A stretch of 64,000 nucleotides of DNA from Loripinus fragilis (Eukaryota > Mollusca > Bivalvia > Lucinida > Lucinidae), in contig OZ026521.1 in assembly GCA_964019695.1 (NCBI GenBank), positions 33,453,601-33,517,600 on the forward strand, in the 5' to 3' direction. Position 1 is the stretch's first letter. The number at the start of each line of letters is the position of its first letter. The notes under the pieces are model-generated. The model ran no database searches and was not told the origin of the DNA. It was given only the letters and a program-made list of their open reading frames with translations. Below, piece by piece: positions 1-10,525 of this stretch. A program made the translations under genes and the position numbers.

Positions 1-65
1 CTGCCATAGTTGTCTTGGCATTCAGAGCCTTATACTTTATAAAGAAAATAGTAAAATGAACCAGA

Positions 66-240
66 CCCCAAGGTTATAAAACTCTTTACATGCTCAACTT
101 AACTGAACTTGAAATTTATCATTCTTAAAAATGTTAAAATGTCAACAATAGTTGGCATTTTAGCATTTATTAGCATGATAAATACAACATTTGAGAGCTT
201 GAAAACTAGAAAAGTCTTCCATTTCTTCAGTTTTCATGCA
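66..240 (+). repeat. MITE family I, partial copy in a PLRG1 intron
   Basis: It begins CCCCAAGGTTATAAAACT and continues with a CATGCTCAACTTAACTGA segment also found at 929-1149, 17754-18001 and 30684-30844. Complete copies end with the inverted form (TTTATAACCTTGGGG). The right end is not visible here, so this is a truncated copy. The rest of 1-415 is intron sequence with no other signal. Confidence 0.6.
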
Positions 241-415
241 AATTAGATGTAATTTTCCCAACATTTCATACCCCAGTGGAACGCAAAAAATTAAATTTCA
301 ATTCTAAATATTGCAATAACACTCACACTTTTGTGAAAATAAAACGTACAAGAAAATTTTTTCGGTCACAATTTGTTCTTCCAAGTTTTTGTATTCCACT
401 TCTTCGCCTTTTCAG

Positions 416-609
416 CTGATAACGGTTCCATGTATTTGTGGGATTGGAAGACCGGTTACAACTTTCAGCGTATGCAAGGAGCCGCCCAACCAGGCTCGAT
501 AGACTCGGAAGCGGGAATATTCGCTATGACCTTTGATCACAGTAATACACGTCTGATTACGGCAGAGGCTGACAAGACAATAAAAATATACAAAGAAGAT
601 GAATCGGCG
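416..609 (+). CDS. PLRG1: PLRG1, penultimate exon (last WD40 repeat)
   Basis: This is an internal exon of pleiotropic regulator 1, a WD40 protein of the Prp19/CDC5L spliceosome-associated complex (nuclear, pre-mRNA splicing). The translation contains [24 protein letters not shown] and [16 protein letters not shown], which match the C-terminal WD repeat of animal PLRG1 almost word for word, including the closing DKTIKIY strand. The acceptor is TTTTCAG ending at 415 and the donor GTAAGT starts at 610. The exon takes one base from the previous exon to complete an Ala codon and ends in phase 0, which fits the terminal exon at 5060. Upstream exons lie outside the window. The start Met seen in a longer open frame at 373 is intronic. 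Identity is very secure from sequence; role is from family knowledge. Confidence 0.95.
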
Positions 610-622
610 GTAAGTGTATCCG

Positions 623-865
623 TTAACTCTTAAATCGGAACAAAAGTCGTCTGCTTTTCTCGTCTGCTGAAATGTTTAAGAAGCCTCTATGGCAAAAGTG
701 TGGACCCAGATCAGACTGGACTGCTCCTATAGGAGCAGTCTGATCTGGGTCCACACTGTTTGCTTATATTCTTAAATTAGTCAGTAATGTGAGGCAATCA
801 TTTGCAGCAGACAACTTCAGCAGACGACATTTTCAGATGCATCTTTTTCTTGGCTGTTTAAAGGT
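623..865 (+). repeat. MITE family A, copy 1
   Basis: The left end TTAACTCTTAAATCGGAACA and right end GGCTGTTTAAAGG are degenerate forms of the family A terminal inverted repeat. The centre is a palindrome built on GGACCCAGATCAGACTG and its complement, flanked by GTCGTCTGC motifs. Other copies are at 10280, 14275 and 15138. It starts only 13 bases after the PLRG1 donor site. Confidence 0.85.
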
Positions 866-928
866 GAAACTAAAGTATGCATGTGGAAATGCTTGGGCTG
901 GGGCAAACAGTGAAATTTCAGCGCTCAA

Positions 929-1149
929 GATTATAAAAAAAAATTCATGCTCAACTGAACTGAGCATGAAATTTTAACTGCTCATAGAAACTAAAATAAT
1001 GAAAAAGTAATAAAAATGCTTGCTTAATACACTTAGTTGCGGTATTTATCCTGCTGATAAATGTTAAAATGCCAATTGTTTTACATTTAAGAGCAGGAGA
1101 AATTGAATGCTTAGTGAAATGATGAAAAAGTTTTATAACCTTGAGGCAC
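929..1149 (+). repeat. MITE family I, copy 2
   Basis: TTATAAAA followed by TTCATGCTCAACTGAACTGA opens the copy and AGTTTTATAACCTTGAGGC closes it, giving an inverted pair. The interior holds the CTGCTCATAAATGTTAAAATG-type segment shared with 17754-18001. Confidence 0.65.
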
Positions 1150-1398
1150 TGGGATCACACTATTTGCCTTCCCAGCACTTCTTTTAACACAGCTAATCAA
1201 GTAGCTGAATAAGTTTATGTTCATTTTTCAGATGTCCACTAAACTTTGAATGCCATGGGTTCATTTGAAAGCAAGTGACACATAAAGTGTGTTATGTCAA
1301 CTTTTGAACTGAACCAAGGTGTTCATACCTTTATGAACTTCCGAAAATGAAATTCATCGTTTAAACTTGTATTTTATTTAATTATCTTTATAAAAAAG

Positions 1399-1512
1399 AG
1401 CATAGAGGCTCAGTTGGTAGAGGGTTAGACTGGGTTGCTAGTTCAAGACTCGCCGCCAGTGTTGTGTCCTTGAGCAAGACACTTTATCCGCTGCTTAGGT
1501 CTGGTTTAATTA
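1399..1512 (+). mobile_element. tRNA-derived SINE, 3'-truncated copy
   Basis: The head has a polymerase III A-box-like GGCTCAGTTGGTAGAGG and a B-box-like AGTTCAAGACTC, followed by the body motif TTGTGTCCTTGAGCAAGACA found in the SINE copies at 6841, 32838, 36400 and 37254. The copy stops where TR-1 begins. Confidence 0.75.
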
Positions 1513-2715
1513 TACCCCCCCCCCCCCCCCCGCAAACTTTGTTTGTGGTGGGTATACTGTTTTCACGTTGTCCGTCCGTGTGTGCGCCCGTCCGTTACGC
1601 TTTGTTTCCTTAATATTTTGAAGAGACATGGCTGGATTTTCATCAAACCTTGCAAACATGTTCATATATGCAAGACAATACTTTAAACAAAAAAGTGAGG
1701 GCTAGGGGCCAATTCTATAAGAATTATTTCCCTTTGTAGTTCTAAATGGCTTTTTGTATAGGGTTTTATGCTAATGCTGTTATAGGCCATACACGGGCCG
1801 ATCAACTCCTACCACAGCTTTTGATGGAACAATTTGATACTTTGCCTATACAATGTTAACACATTAAACATATGCATGAAGGAGTTTGGATCAGAAAAAA
1901 TAATTTTTGACAAAATGACAGCTGTGAGAACTTAGACAATTTTTACCTAATAAGGCTTTTGTATATGCATAGATGGTGCCTTCATGGGCCGATTAACTCC
2001 TACCACAGTTTTTGATGGAACAATTTGATACTTTGCCTATACAATGTTAACACATTGAACATATGCATGAAGGAGTTTTGTTCAGAAAAAATAATTTTTG
2101 ACAAAATGACAGCTGTGAGAACTTAGACAATTTTCCCCTAACAAGGCTTTTGTATATGCATAGATGGTGCCTTCATAGGCCGATTAACTCCTACCACAGC
2201 TTTTGATGGAACAATTTGATACTTTTCCTATACAATGTAAACACATTGAACATATGCAGGAAGGAGTTTGGTTCAGAAAAAATAATTTTTGACAAAATGA
2301 CAGCTGTGAGAACTTAGACAAATTTTCACTTATATGCTTTTGTATATGCATTGATAGTGCCTTTATGGGCCGATCAACACCTACCACAGCTTTTGATGGA
2401 GCAATTTGATGATTTGCCACTACAATGTAGACATATTGAACATATGCATGAAGGAGTTTGATTTGGAAATGATAATTTCTGACAAGATGACAGCTGTTAG
2501 AAGTTAGACAATTTTCCCCTAACAAGGCTTTTGTATATGCATTGATGGTGCCTTCATGGGCCGATCAACTCCTACCACAGTTTTTGATAGAGCAATTTGA
2601 TATGTTGCCTTTACAATATAGACACATTGAACATATGCATGAAGGAGTTTGGTTAGGAAAAAATATTTTTTGATAAAATGACATCTATGAGAACTTAGAC
2701 TATTTTTTCGGTATA
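1511..2715 (-). mobile_element. TR-1: tandem-core element with terminal hairpin and ACGG-type tract
   Basis: Read on the minus strand the element ends in a hairpin (1511-1556: TATACCC, a 17-base C run, GCAAAC, loop, GTTTG, GGTGGGTATA). Next to it is a CCGT/ACGG-rich stretch at 1570-1596, and then about five tandem copies of a 190-191 bp unit (about 1765-2715; the motif CTCCTACCACAG recurs at 1804, 1995, 2186, 2376 and 2567). This plan resembles bivalve pearl-type and Helentron-associated non-autonomous elements. No coding potential was seen. It lies in the last PLRG1 intron. Confidence 0.75.
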
Positions 2716-3001
2716 AGCTTTGACATATTGTGCTTTCAGGTGTGAATATTTTTGTGTATTTGATCTTAACAAATGTTCCAGATTGCAAGCTTTAAGATCA
2801 TTTGCACAGCTTCTACTTAAATCTTGTTTTCACAGATTCTACTGAAATCTTTTTTTCAAAACTAGGGTCTGCTGGTTTGAACTATCACTTGTTTTTGTTT
2901 GCACAGATTCTACTGAAATCTTCTTTTCAAAACTATTATTAAAGGTCTGCTGGTTTGAACTATTTTAAATTGTCAAGTTTTTTTCACTGAATCTTACTAT
3001 G

Positions 3002-3002
<1 letters not shown>
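2716..3002. repeat. Short direct duplication beside TR-1
   Basis: A segment of roughly 55-70 bases containing CACAGATTCTACTGAAATCT, TTTCAAAACTA and GGTCTGCTGGTTTGAACTAT occurs twice in direct orientation (around 2830 and 2900). Nothing else was recognised. Confidence 0.6.

Positions 3003-3037
<35 letters not shown>
3003..3037. repeat. Poly-G run of 35
   Basis: An uninterrupted run of 35 G. Its exact length is likely to vary and to be error-prone in assembly. Confidence 0.9.
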
Positions 3038-3038
<1 letters not shown>

Positions 3039-3207
3039 AAAATAAGCATTGATTATTGACTTTTTTCATTAACCCTGGCAAGAAGACAAGAAACATCTTG
3101 ACATGACTGAAAAATTGTTGACTGGGATGTGAAGCATCAAAACAAAAACTTGATAAAATTTATTTGTACTTTTAATAAAATCATTTTAACAGTTTTCCTG
3201 GATTGTA

Positions 3208-4532
3208 CGAGGGGCATTTGGAAAGTTCTTAGCATGGTCTTTTATCTCAGTAACCGATTTACAAAACCTATCATGTTTGGTATCATTTTAAAGAGCCATC
3301 TTTCTTTTATTTTACGGCACAAATTTTATGAGGATATTATAATGCAGAAACGAAAATATTATTGTGAATACATGTACTGTTTGTATACTGGAAAACGCAA
3401 AATTTCAGTGGAAAATATAACATTTTACCTTTTGAAAAGTGTGCAGAACATTAAAAATAGTTCATGAAATTAGATAATTTTGCACCATTTGGTAGGCCAC
3501 AATCTGGTACAGTTATCATTCAATTGATTACCGAGTTGGATGTTTCTAATAACTAAATATCGGAACAGCAATACCAAAGCCGTCTAGAAAGCAAAGCAAT
3601 GCGCTAGTTTTTTCGACTAAAAATCGCATGTCACAATGCACATATTTTGAAAATATTTTACGGACAGTCGTTTAAAAATGTCATGCGTTGGTATTTTTGT
3701 CAAGCACAATTTATGCTCTTTGTATTGAAAGCAAAATAAATTTTGTAGAAGATAACTCTTATAATCTTTAGAGTAAGTTTAGCGAGGAGTTGACGTTCTG
3801 GTTTATTTCAATTGAAAATGGTGGCATACAAAACAGTAATAATACCATGAGAGTAGAAATCAATCAATTTTGTGATAGTAGACGCAATACCGTGAGAATT
3901 TCTTATGCCATCGACAAAATGTGAGGGGTTAAGTTACCCCACCCACTTCTTGAAAAGTAGGGGTAGTGTTATAAGGAATAATTTTCTTGAATACTGAACA
4001 ACACAAGCCGCACTTTTTGCGCGACGAAATGATTTTTATGCATTGTTCGCTACAAATAAAGCAAAAAACATACTCAATAGGCATTTTTCGTGCTCCTGTA
4101 GTGACACAATTTATAGTAAAAGTATAAAGAAAACTCGAAAAAAGTCTGATTTTTGAAAGTCTATCATTTCTCTATTAGTCAACATTTTCCGAATGTAAAG
4201 GTGGTAGTCGTGCAAGCAAAGATCACATAATATATTTTTAATAAAAAATTAGTTGGCACAAATCGTTAATTTGTCATATCATGATCGCAAATAAGGTCCC
4301 CAATTTTCCTTCGCTTTTTTCCAAGTATTTTACTTAAAATTTTCTCCAGTATATAAACCCCTTACTCATTTTGAGCATGTGCTGCACGTGCACGCTAAGT
4401 TCTTTTTTGACAAAAATTAGACCATCAAATAGCCGTTGAATTCTAGTTTCCAAAAATGTATAATTTGATAGCATTTTACCAACGCATTGTGGAGTTATGA
4501 TGTCATGCTATGAACTTTCCAAATGACCCTCG
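3208..4532. mobile_element. 1.3-kb TA-flanked element, mariner-type ends
   Basis: Inverted ends CGAGGGGCATTTGGAAAGTT and the complement of AACTTTCCAAATGACCCTCG are flanked by TA on both sides (3206-3207 and 4533-4534), the target choice of Tc1/mariner elements. The total of 1325 bp is close to an autonomous mariner, but no transposase reading frame was recognised. It is either decayed or a non-autonomous derivative. Confidence 0.75.
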
Positions 4533-4670
4533 TAAAACAGAACACTGGAACAGCCAATGTGTCCTCGGACATCCAGTGGAACACCTCCTTATACCAAAAG
4601 TTTTTCCTTACTCGATGGACAAAATGTCATATTCATTAAATTTTGTATATCCTCCATATTCTTGCAAAGG

Positions 4671-4869
4671 CTAACTCTTTGCCCCCTGGGAAATTTTTCA
4701 TGCTTTTTTTGTCGTCCGCTGGTTTTTTCAAAATCAACTTTTCCGAAAAATTCTTTCAGGAATGCCATCCAAGTGTCAAACAGATTGGATCCAATTTTGT
4801 TGGGCCTGATCTCGGTCCAATCTGCTTGCAAAGGTTATGAGCAGAAGACACTATTAGGCAATGAGTCAA
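4671..4869 (+). repeat. MITE family B, copy 1
   Basis: The family pattern is visible in order: CTAACTCTTTGCC, TTTTTGTCGTCCGCTG, TTCAAAATCAACTTTTCC, TTCTTTCAGGAATGCCATC, then a central inverted pair around CAGATTGGATCC and a closing ACACTATTAGGCAATGAGT. Other copies are at 15374, 17202, 18470, 18681, 19282, 23213 and 23552. Confidence 0.8.
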
Positions 4870-5059
4870 ATAAAGCCTCCATATCTTGCTCTGGATTACA
4901 TAAATACAGTATAGGAGCCAAAAAAAAGTAAATCTAAAAAGTTAACCTTAAAATTTAGAAATGCTGCATGCAGCCCCTGCTCAAAAGCACAATGACACTA
5001 ATTTCCCCATTTATGGTTGGAAAAAGGTATCTTCTATAAAGCTATGACTATATTTTCAG

Positions 5060-5119
5060 ACTGAAGAGACCCATCCACTGAACTGGCGTCCAGACATTAT
5101 CAAGAAAAAGAGATATTGA
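5060..5119 (+). CDS. PLRG1: PLRG1, terminal exon with stop codon
   Basis: A short last exon encoding TEETHPLNWRPDIIKKKRY and a TGA stop. The acceptor is TATTTTCAG ending at 5059. It joins in phase 0 to the exon ending at 609. The basic tail (IIKKKRY) corresponds to the conserved PLRG1 C-terminus after the WD40 propeller. The exon is too small to find by frame length; it was located by matching the expected tail and the splice phase. The intron of about 4.45 kb is filled by elements (families A, I and B, a SINE, TR-1, the TA element). An ATTAAA at 5269 and an AATAAA at 5355 are candidate poly(A) signals, the latter inside the MITE at 5321. Confidence 0.93.
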   Translation, partial: TEETHPLNWRPDIIKKKRY

Positions 5120-5320
5120 GGATAACAGGGTCTGGAATTAAGAAAACTCCACCATCCTGTCGAGTTGTGACACTAGATATCAATCTAGTCTGATGTGCAC
5201 TTGAATATATGCAGCAGATGTGAAAAGCAGACAATATTTTCATGACGAAAAATATTGGTGGGATAAGGATTAAACAAAAAAGAAAAGCTGCTAGCATTAT
5301 TAATAGCCTCCTCTAAGTAC

Positions 5321-5554
5321 CATGGGTGAAAGTCACAAAATCATTAACTTTAGAAATAAAACTCTTTAAACTTCAGTATGCCTACAAAATATCACTAATT
5401 TCAAGTACAAATGGTCAATTGGCTTAAATAAATTGGAAATAAATCAAAGAAGCTATTACAATCTGCCTAATTCAGAATTTTGAGGCTGACTTTCTATGGA
5501 AAGTCAGCCTCAAAATCCTGAATTCAGGAATAATCCTGAAAACTTTCACCCATG
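5321..5554. repeat. MITE family H, copy 1
   Basis: CATGGGTGAAAGTC at the left and AACTTTCACCCATG at the right form the ends. An inner hairpin (about 5464-5520) pairs TTTTGAGGCTGACTTTC with GAAAGTCAGCCTCAAAA. A second copy of the hairpin half lies near 8088. Confidence 0.75.
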
Positions 5555-5827
5555 AATTATAGAAAAATTCAGACTGGATGAGGGTACTCAGTGAGACAGA
5601 TATTTGGGGACCCGCAACAAGTTTTGGGGAGAGAAAAAATAAGAAAGGGGCCCTCTAATCAGGGCATCTGTAGCAGAGCTGACCTCCAAAGAAAATGAAT
5701 TGAAATGGGCCTCAACGCGAGAAAACCAGTCTTCGGGCTTTGCGATCATGTAAAGCTCAAATTAACCTGCTCAGCTACAGAGACTAGCTAGATTCTTGAC
5801 GCATGCAGCATGTGTAGGTAATATATA

Positions 5828-6610
5828 CCCGACAAAAAAAGAAACGCACCACTTAGAACTGTTCAACTCTCAGGAAGATCACAAGTGTTAGGCCAGTTTA
5901 GTTTATATCAGTGCAAAGGTATGTCAGGTACTGCTGCGTTACACGTCTTCTGCAATCAGGCGTCAAAATTGTGTTAAAGAAAATTGGTCATGAACAAAGT
6001 AGGGGTCAAATTGTAAAGTCACAGGAAATAAGCGTTTTTATAATGCTCTCTAGCTGGATAATTTCAAGCAATTGGAATCATATCAGCAGACCAAATTGTA
6101 CCCAGACACTTATCCTTTGCAAATTCTATCTTTTAATTCATCATACAGGATAACTGAATGCTAGGTAGCCGATTAATTGTGACTACCCTTTGAATAATGA
6201 TTCCACACTGGAGATAAACCTTACAAAACATTAAAAAAATCAACATTGTTTAAATCAATTAAAATGGTCCTAACTGATGAAAGTGCGTTTTGGAATTACA
6301 AAAAAGCATAAATAAACACATTGGTTGCCTCACATAATGATAACATATCGTTTTCATACTTTGCAAATGCAAAACATACTTGGAATTCCATGCAGACAGT
6401 AGCTTTGATTTAATGCTTCCAAAACTCATTTACCATTAACCTTGATGTGTTTTGTCCCTACACAGGGACATTACAGATACTCATCTACGTCACACTCAAG
6501 GTTTAGTAAGATTTGAACAGAAATGAATATTTTATGACAATTAACATTTTGGTATAAAAAGGAGAGCTTAATGGGAAAATGGTAGTGGTGCGTTTCTTTT
6601 TTTTGTCGGG
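5828..6610. mobile_element. 783-bp TA-flanked inverted-repeat element
   Basis: Ends CCCGACAAAAAAAGAAACGC and its complement GCGTTTCTTTTTTTTGTCGGG (one T longer in the run) are flanked by TA at 5826-5827 and 6611-6612. This fits a non-autonomous Tc1/mariner-superfamily element. No transposase frame was seen inside. Confidence 0.8.
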
Positions 6611-6621
6611 TATACTTTTCA

Positions 6622-6735
6622 GAAAGCGAATTACAAAGGCACTGATCAGACTGCGCAGAAGCATAGGCTGTGGCTGGTCTGTGCCTTTGTTATTCACATA
6701 CAACAAAATCAGGTTTCCTTGTGTCGAGGCCCAAA
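6622..6735. repeat. Fragment related to MITE family D
   Basis: Contains AAAGGCACTGATCAGACTGC, a GCCTTTGTTATTCACAT motif and GTGTCGAGGCCCAA, resembling the inner parts and right end of the family D elements at 10040 and 23766. No complete ends are visible. Confidence 0.45.
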
Positions 6736-6840
6736 TACAATTTAATATTTTGGTTCCATCATAATGTTCATAAAGATAAAACTGCCTCTGATATAAGTAG
6801 TCTACTTATTGATTTTTACATAGGAAAATGTGGGAGCGCA

Positions 6841-7023
6841 GTGGCTCAGTGCTTGACTCGAGACCGAGGGGCCGCGGGTTCGAGCCTCACTGGCGTCACT
6901 GCGTTGTGGTCCTTGAGCAAGACACATTTATCCTAGCTTAGTACTGGTTCAACCCAGGAAGACCAGTCCCTGTTTAACTGAAAGATTGTTGATGGGACGT
7001 AAAGAATCAAATCAAACAAACAA
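6841..7023 (+). mobile_element. tRNA-derived SINE with 13-bp target duplication
   Basis: The body carries an A box (AGTGGCTCAGTGCTTGACTC) and a B box (GCGGGTTCGAGCC), the core motif GTCCTTGAGCAAGACACA, and a 3' end ACGTAAAGAATCAAATCAAA. The duplication ACATAGGAAAATG sits at 6828-6840 and again at 7024-7036. The intact boxes and perfect duplication suggest a fairly recent, LINE-mobilised insertion. Confidence 0.92.
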
Positions 7024-7039
7024 ACATAGGAAAATGAAC

Positions 7040-7266
7040 TTCATACCATGTGCCTCACATTGCAGGAAAAACTGATTCAGTGAAGGTGCAGAACAGTGCA
7101 GTGTGATCAGCACCTTTGTTATTCACTCTCTGGAAAAAAGAATAGCTAAACTTGCTATAGGCAAAATTTCACTATTCTAGCTGGTCCATGTAGCTGAGCA
7201 GACATGTTCAAACCATGCATAGTTGCAAACCCTAATGAAAGGTTTTCTCGCGTCAAGACCCATATT
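7040..7266. repeat. Degenerate MITE family D-like copy
   Basis: Shares AGCACCTTTGTTATTCACTC, CTATTCTAGCTGG and TGTAGCTGAGCAGAC with the copies at 10040-10273 and 23766-24006. The right part has TTTTCTCGCGTCAAGACCC. The left end is eroded. Confidence 0.6.
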
Positions 7267-7872
7267 TTGGCAGCCTAAATCCAGCCATTCAGGACCTCAA
7301 TTAAGGCTAACCAGATCACCATTTATTATACTCCATATAAGCTTACAACTTGGATGAAGATCTGCCCTGCGCAAAAGCATACTGGTTGAACTGGATCAGA
7401 GTTGTCTGTGTATGCTTTAACGTAAGGGCCATTTAAGTATAATGGATTGATAAATTATATCAACACAATGGAGCCAGCTCATGAAAATTTGGTACATGCA
7501 AGCAGCGAAGACTCTGGGAAGATTGCGCAAATTCGAAGTCTCATAAGAGACTACTCATACACACAAAGTAAACATGAAGGCTCAGACCAAAAGTTAGGCC
7601 TTTAGCTCCACTAGAATGTCGTTCATGCATGTTTAAAGATTGTCTTAAAACATTTGCAAAAAGTAACAAACCTCAAATTTGGGATACAATGATCACTCAC
7701 ATTTGTAGGATTTTATTCATTCTTTTATTTTGTCATATTACATTGTAAAATACAAACAAAGTGACATTAAATAAATAGAAAATTATAATTTATTTGTTAT
7801 ATAATATTCCTAGCAGTCTATCACAGTCAATTGATGAGATCATGTTTATTATCACAGGACTTTAGTTGAAAG

Positions 7873-8046
7873 TGCGTACCAGAAAAATAAGAAAGTTATT
7901 TTTCAACCAAAACATATGTTGTGGGTACTCAAAAGAACCGTCTCAATGAGACGGTTCTTTTGAGCAGCCAAAACATATGCTAAAATTATGGGTAAGAAAA
8001 TATTTACAATTTTACACTGAAAATTTTTGTTTAACTAAACCTATGC
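7873..8046. repeat. MITE family K, copy 1
   Basis: The core is a perfect palindrome, AAAAGAACCGTCTCAATGAG and its complement, flanked by AACATATG on both sides and by GTGCGTA and AAATTTTTGTTTAACTAAAC outside. Other copies are at 23060, 30389, 33630, about 39150 (inverted, partial) and 63093. Confidence 0.85.
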
Positions 8047-8087
8047 TACCATATATTCCATAGATCAACTGAAATAAGTGCATGAAG

Positions 8088-8188
8088 ACAAAATCTTCCT
8101 AATTCAATATTTTGAGGCTGACTTTCCATGGAAAGTCAGCCTCAAAATCCTGAATTCAGGTATAATCCTGAAAACTTTAAACCATGTA
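8088..8188. repeat. MITE family H, copy 2 (hairpin half)
   Basis: Repeats the TTTTGAGGCTGACTTTCCATG hairpin and the flanking CCTGAATTCAGG and AATCCTGAAAACTTT of 5464-5545. The left end is not clearly preserved. Confidence 0.7.
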
Positions 8189-8207
8189 TACAGAGGAACA
8201 CGCAAAC

Positions 8208-8344
8208 AGGGTTTTCCCTTTACCTTATGAAAATGGGGTCAATTGACCCCCTTATATAACAAAGACTAAAAAATTCATTTAAAGGGTCATTGGGGAATAA
8301 TGGGTGTCATTTACTATATAAATAGGGGGTTAGGGAAAACCCTG
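8208..8344. repeat. Small inverted-repeat element (137 bp)
   Basis: CAGGGTTTTCCCTTTACC on the left pairs with GGGTTAGGGAAAACCCTG on the right. The interior is AT-rich. No second copy was seen in the window. Confidence 0.65.
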
Positions 8345-9683
8345 CACAACCCTATGACTGAGAGTCGATCTTGGGTTCAATGACTTGTTGGAGTCATGGT
8401 TAGAGCAGTTTGAGAGCGCACATAATTTTCACCTATGGAGAAAAAATCTAGATACTTTCCATGTTTACTTTATTGACCATAAGCATGTTAGAATGTTTAG
8501 ATGCCAATTAAAACTTTGTACTTGTATACCATTGTTGACTGGAAACCCATAGGTAATTACTTTGGAAAGCAGTGAAGACCAAGATGAAATGCAGCAAAAT
8601 GCAGTCTTTTATCAGTCTGCAACAATTAAGATAAACACAACCTTTAATGGTAGAAATACAAAATAGTTTTCGTATTATAGCCTGCCACCCATTAATATAT
8701 ACAATGGATATTTGAAAGTTTATTGTAACAAACTGGATGTCAAAGTATAAAAAGGGTTTAACTGGGCTGTTTCAAATATTTATCAAGTTATTCTCATTTG
8801 TTCCCCAATAGTAAAATAAATCTGAGATAATAAAAATATGAATTACACAAATCCTAATACAATTCTATAAAAAGATACACAAATAACTAATCCTATGACT
8901 GTAGATTTTCTCTTTTAGGTTGAGGATCTTACATGAGCACTCATGTATTATTGAGCTGAGAAAAAGAGATAAAATGTGCAGAGCGCATAGTGTTTAATAC
9001 ATACAATAAAACAGGAGCATGAATGTTGGTGTTTTTGCTCTAACTGCTCTGATTTTGCCATCTAGATTTTTATCATGGGAACAGCGCCTACATATATTTT
9101 CTTTAGAAACATGCATGTTTAACCTGCATTCATTGCTAACAGCACAACACTTAAAAATATAAGACATTTGTTCAAGTTCTAAAGACCTAATTGAATTCAT
9201 GGCTTTATTGAATTTTTCATTTTTAGAAAGTGGTGGAGGATAAGGTAAACAGGTTAGATCAGCATTCAATTTATTTTCTTTATATTTGCAATTTCCATTG
9301 TTCCGTCTCTCAAATCCCTCCCACCCCCCTTATGCTTTCCTCTTTATTTGATGGCTGAAAAACAAAACCAAGTTTTCTGCATTTCAGATAGACATCAGCT
9401 TCTTCAGGCAAATATACAGTTTCTCTATGTTGACATTGTTTTCCTCAAAAGTTGATTCAAAATTTGGCAAATCTTGTAGATGTTACATTGTTATGGCTGT
9501 CCTGATATGTAAAACACTAGTCTATTATCAATTTCAAAACATGGTATTCTATAAATTCCAGACTGATGCCATGCGATAAAACATTTACCTCAAACACAAG
9601 TTTTTCAGTTGTACCTAAAGCATAATGCTATATCATAAAAGGATTTCACTGTATATCCTTTAACTAATCTGACAGATTATTTG
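8345..9683. other. Intergenic and probable 3' UTR of the minus-strand gene
   Basis: No repeat or gene was recognised. On the minus strand an AATAAA (9348-9343) lies about 340 bases past the stop codon of the C8orf48-like gene and is a reasonable poly(A) signal; this is inference. Confidence 0.4.
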
Positions 9684-9800
9684 CTATCTCATCACATTTT
9701 TCCCTAGCAAGGGTTCAAATAGCTGGTCTAGAATTTTTTCTGGTTTCTCTGATGCCCTCGGTAAACTTCTAGCAATCTCAGCTATCATAGAGACTGAATT
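9684..9800 (-). CDS. C8orf48-like protein, exon 8 (terminal)
   Basis: Encodes residues 455-492, NSVSMIAEIARSLPRASEKP and onward to LLGKNVMR and a TAG stop. On the minus strand the acceptor is TGATCTGTTTCAG, immediately before AATTCAGTC. It joins in phase 0 to exon 7. The spacing EHL-x15-LPR-x-S-x2-P across exons 7 and 8 matches my recollection of the C8orf48 C-terminus. A MITE begins 25 bases upstream of the acceptor. Confidence 0.85.
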   Translation of the reverse strand, partial: NSVSMIAEIARSLPRASEKPEKILDQLFEPLLGKNVMR

Positions 9801-9825
9801 CTGAAACAGATCAAAGTAAGAAACA

Positions 9826-10039
9826 TTAAGCCTTAATGCGCCAATCACGACTGCAGCAGACGAAAATTTTGTGACATTTTTCCTAATTTTCAAAAAAAAT
9901 AAGGTATGATATTTCATGAGAATCATCTGCCAGCAGACGATTCTCATGAAATATCATGCCTTATTTGTTATTTTTGAAACAGCTGCAAAATTTGAAATTG
10001 TCGTCTGCTGCAAATTATAGGTGGCACTTTAAAGGTTAA
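9826..10039. repeat. MITE related to family A with a different core
   Basis: The ends TTAAGCCTTAATGCGCCAAT and GGCACTTTAAAGGTTAA match the family A termini, and GTCGTCTGCTGCAAAT occurs near the right end. The core is a distinct long hairpin around ATGATATTTCATGAGAATC and its complement. It lies just inside the last intron of the C8orf48-like gene. Confidence 0.8.
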
Positions 10040-10273
10040 TTGGGCCTTGTGAGAAAACTGATTTTGCTACATGCAAACAACAAAGGTGCAATAACAGCCT
10101 ATGCTTCCACGCATTCTGATTCCCTTTGACATTCACTCTCTGGACAGTGTATTAGCTCTACCTGCTGTGTGCAAATTTTCAATATTCTAGTAAGTCTTTG
10201 TAGTCGAGCAGACTGGTTTAAGCTGTACATTAATGCAAACCCTGAAGACATTTTATTACGTGACAAGACCCAA
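10040..10273. repeat. MITE family D, copy abutting the preceding MITE
   Basis: Starts TTGGGCCTTGTGAGAAAACT directly after a TTAA and ends with CGTGACAAGACCCAA followed by TTAC, a probable decayed TTAA. The interior ACAACAAAGGTGCA and TTCTAGTAAGTCT segments match 23766-24006. Confidence 0.75.
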
Positions 10274-10279
10274 TTACAG

Positions 10280-10525
10280 TTAACCCTTAATGCACCAATC
10301 GCAACAATAGCCGTCTGGTTTTCTCGTCTGTTTAAATGTTTAAGAAGCCTCTAAGGCAAACAGTGTGGATCCAGATTAGACTGCTCCTATAGGAGCAGTC
10401 TGTTCTGGTTCCACGTTGTTTGCCTTTATACTTAATTTGTCAGTAATATTAGGCAATTATTCGCAGCAGACCCTTCAGCAGACGACATTTTCAGATGCAT
10501 TTTTTATTTGGCGCTTTAAGAGTTT
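10280..10525 (+). repeat. MITE family A, copy 2
   Basis: TTAACCCTTAATGCACCAAT to TTGGCGCTTTAAGAGTTTA, with the central palindrome AGACTGCTCCTATAGGAGCA and flanking GCAGCAGAC motifs. Confidence 0.88.

Noticed and set aside
3208..4532. Autonomous mariner transposase
   Set aside because: The length and TA flanks fit, but no frame shows a helix-turn-helix or DDE/D pattern on either strand.
8994..9269. Minus-strand frame with ICRRCSHDK, faintly like the zinc-binding leader of Helitron proteins
   Set aside because: Only one CxxC pair and no following conserved residues; no Rep or helicase motif nearby.
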